A DNA stretch of 64,000 nt from Providencia rettgeri (GTDB taxonomy: Bacteria > Pseudomonadota > Gammaproteobacteria > Enterobacterales > Enterobacteriaceae): NCBI GenBank assembly GCA_900455085.1, contig UGTZ01000001.1, positions 1,084,501-1,148,500 on the forward strand. Reading direction: 5' to 3'. This document shows positions 62,749 through 64,000 of the stretch, piece by piece. The notes beneath the pieces were generated by a model, which was not told the origin of the DNA, did not search any database, and saw only the letters and a list, made by a program, of their open reading frames with translations. How positions within the stretch are numbered: the first letter of the stretch is position 1; each line of letters opens with the position of its first letter. The translations under genes were made by a program, and so were the position numbers.

Positions 62749-62764
62749 AAGCAAACGGTTGCGT
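62749..62764 (+). promoter_or_regulatory. PurR-like operator upstream of purT
   Basis: AAGCAAACGGTTGCGT, close to the PurR consensus ACGCAAACGTTTTCGT, with the inner GCAAACGGTTGC nearly palindromic. It lies 43 nt before the purT start. Confidence 0.8.
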
Positions 62765-62806
62765 ATATAATTGGCAGTAACTTTTTTGTCGGTAAGGTTA
62801 TCAATC

Positions 62807-63985
62807 ATGAATCAATTAGGTACTGCGCTGTGTAAATCTGCAACAAAAGTCATGTTGTTAGGTGCTGGGGAGCTAGGCAAAGAAGTTGCGATTGAGTGTC
62901 AGCGGTTGGGTATCGAAGTTATTGCGGTTGATCGCTATGATAATGCGCCAGCGATGCATATTGCACACCGTAGCTATACAATAAACATGCTTGATGGCGA
63001 AGCGCTGAAGCAAATAGTTTCAATTGAAAAACCCGATATTATTGTGCCTGAAATTGAAGCGATTGCGACACAGGTATTAATGGAACTGGAACAACAAGGA
63101 CAAAAAGTGGTTCCGTCTGCGAAAGCAATTGTTCTTACTATGGATAGAGAAGGGATCCGCCGTTTAGCCGCAGAAGAGTTGAAATTGCCAACATCAGAGT
63201 ATCAATTTGTAGACAGTAAACTCGATTTTATCGCAGCAGCAGAAAAAATCGGCTTTCCTTGTATTGTTAAGCCAGTGATGAGTTCGTCAGGGAAGGGGCA
63301 AAGTGTGATCCGCTTTCGAGACGAATTAAATCAAGCTTGGGATTACTCACAGGAAGGTGGTCGAGCAGGTCAAGGCCGTGTAATTGTTGAAAAAATGGTT
63401 AATTTTGATTTTGAAATTACATTATTAACGGTCAGTGCAGTGGATGGGATTCACTTTTGTGCGCCAGTAGGGCATCGACAAGAAAAAGGGGATTATCGTG
63501 AGTCTTGGCAGCCACAGTACATGAGTGAGGTGGCGTTGAAAAAAGCGCAGGATGTTGCTGAGAAAATTGTTACCTCTCTGGGGGGCTACGGAATATTTGG
63601 TGTTGAATTATTTGTGTGCGGTGACGATATTATTTTTAATGAAGTTTCGCCTCGTCCCCATGATACAGGCATGGTGACGCTGATTTCACAAAATTTATCT
63701 GAGTTTGCTTTACATGTTCGTGCATTTCTTGGCTTCCCAATCGGTGTGATCCGCCAATATGGACCAAGTGCGTCCGCGGTTATTTTACCTAGTTTACAAA
63801 GCCAAAATGTGATTTTTTCAAATATTGGTGCAGCATTGGGATCGGATACTCAATTACGGTTATTTGGTAAACCTGAAATTGCAGGAACTCGCCGGTTAGG
63901 TGTTGCTTTGGCAATTGCAGATTCGATTGAAAGTGCATTAGAGCTGGCGCAAAAAACCGCTAATACAGTGTGTGTTTCTGGTTGA
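62807..63985 (+). CDS. purT: formate-dependent GAR transformylase PurT
   Basis: 392 aa from the ATG at 62807, the length of E. coli PurT; upstream in-frame Met codons lack a ribosome site. N-terminal Rossmann loop VMLLGAGELGKEVAIEC, ATP-grasp region (FPCIVKPVMSSSGKGQSVIR) and metal ligands in NEVSPRPHDTGMVTL. It makes formylglycinamide ribonucleotide from GAR, formate and ATP in purine synthesis. PurR control is expected. Confidence 0.97.
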   Translation: MNQLGTALCKSATKVMLLGAGELGKEVAIECQRLGIEVIAVDRYDNAPAMHIAHRSYTINMLDGEALKQIVSIEKPDIIVPEIEAIATQVLMELEQQGQKVVPSAKAIVLTMDREGIRRLAAEELKLPTSEYQFVDSKLDFIAAAEKIGFPCIVKPVMSSSGKGQSVIRFRDELNQAWDYSQEGGRAGQGRVIVEKMVNFDFEITLLTVSAVDGIHFCAPVGHRQEKGDYRESWQPQYMSEVALKKAQDVAEKIVTSLGGYGIFGVELFVCGDDIIFNEVSPRPHDTGMVTLISQNLSEFALHVRAFLGFPIGVIRQYGPSASAVILPSLQSQNVIFSNIGAALGSDTQLRLFGKPEIAGTRRLGVALAIADSIESALELAQKTANTVCVSG

Positions 63986-64000
63986 TTTTAATGAAGTTAG

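Noticed and set aside
1..64000. tRNA, rRNA, IS elements and integrase
   Set aside because: Scanned for cloverleaf ends, transposase and tyrosine recombinase motifs; none was recognised.

Overview
The window reads as a chromosomal segment of an AT-rich enteric gammaproteobacterium (roughly 40 % G+C by eye). The mix of enterobacterial genes (rimO, purT with a PurR-like site, rarD, efeUOB-like and scr genes) with a type VI secretion (T6SS) effector module and aldehyde-dehydrogenase clusters fits Morganellaceae, most likely Providencia. The genus is inferred from gene content only. No rRNA, tRNA, CRISPR array, integrase or transposase was recognised.

1-6.35 kb (minus strand): an auxiliary T6SS module. 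It has a VgrG spike with a C-terminal transthyretin-like extension, a two-HKD phospholipase D effector of Tle5 type, and a Sel1-repeat lipoprotein (cut by the window edge) that is probably the immunity protein. A FtsK-gamma-like DNA-binding gene with a frameshift lies upstream.

6.4-16.9 kb: a mosaic accessory island. It starts with a Mu-type repressor (frameshifted) facing a Ner/Nlp regulator, followed by a small membrane protein, a lipoprotein, a DUF2787 protein and a C39-like cysteine peptidase. Next is a replication module: a basic regulator, five palindromic GTGACNGTCA(C/T) sites, AlpA, a 31-aa ORF, a frameshifted RstA/Rep_trans-like initiator and a compact family-A-polymerase-like protein. 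A minus-strand operon follows with a strong promoter, a hairpin-rich leader of about 470 nt, an XRE regulator, a reverse transcriptase (two frameshifts) and an unknown 213-aa protein. This is the best candidate for an undescribed retron-like or defence system. A Fic protein and a convergent small antitoxin-like ORF close the island.

17.5-33.5 kb: three paralogous periplasmic molybdenum hydroxylase complexes (Tat-exported Mo subunit, [2Fe-2S] subunit, triheme cytochrome c), then the cofactor genes mocA-like and xdhC-like on the other strand.

33.6-46.6 kb: small-molecule metabolism. A PDC/IpdC-like decarboxylase, RidA, a DadA-like dehydrogenase with a LysR regulator, GltS, a benzoylformate-decarboxylase-like enzyme, and adenine deaminase plus purine permease with a LysR regulator. 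The amino-acid genes could feed aldehydes to the molybdenum dehydrogenases (D-amino acid to keto acid to aldehyde to acid); this is inference.

46.7-64 kb: an unknown lipoprotein, a frameshifted VWA protein, a Fur-box-controlled iron uptake operon (P19, cupredoxin, FTR1, M75, DyP peroxidase), a TIM-barrel protein, rimO, two regulators, a sucrose locus (scrR, scrB, scrK), rarD and purT.

Five genes, all accessory or hypothetical, carry six apparent single-base lesions, mostly in short homopolymers. The long housekeeping genes look intact. This is either decay of accessory genes or residual assembly error.
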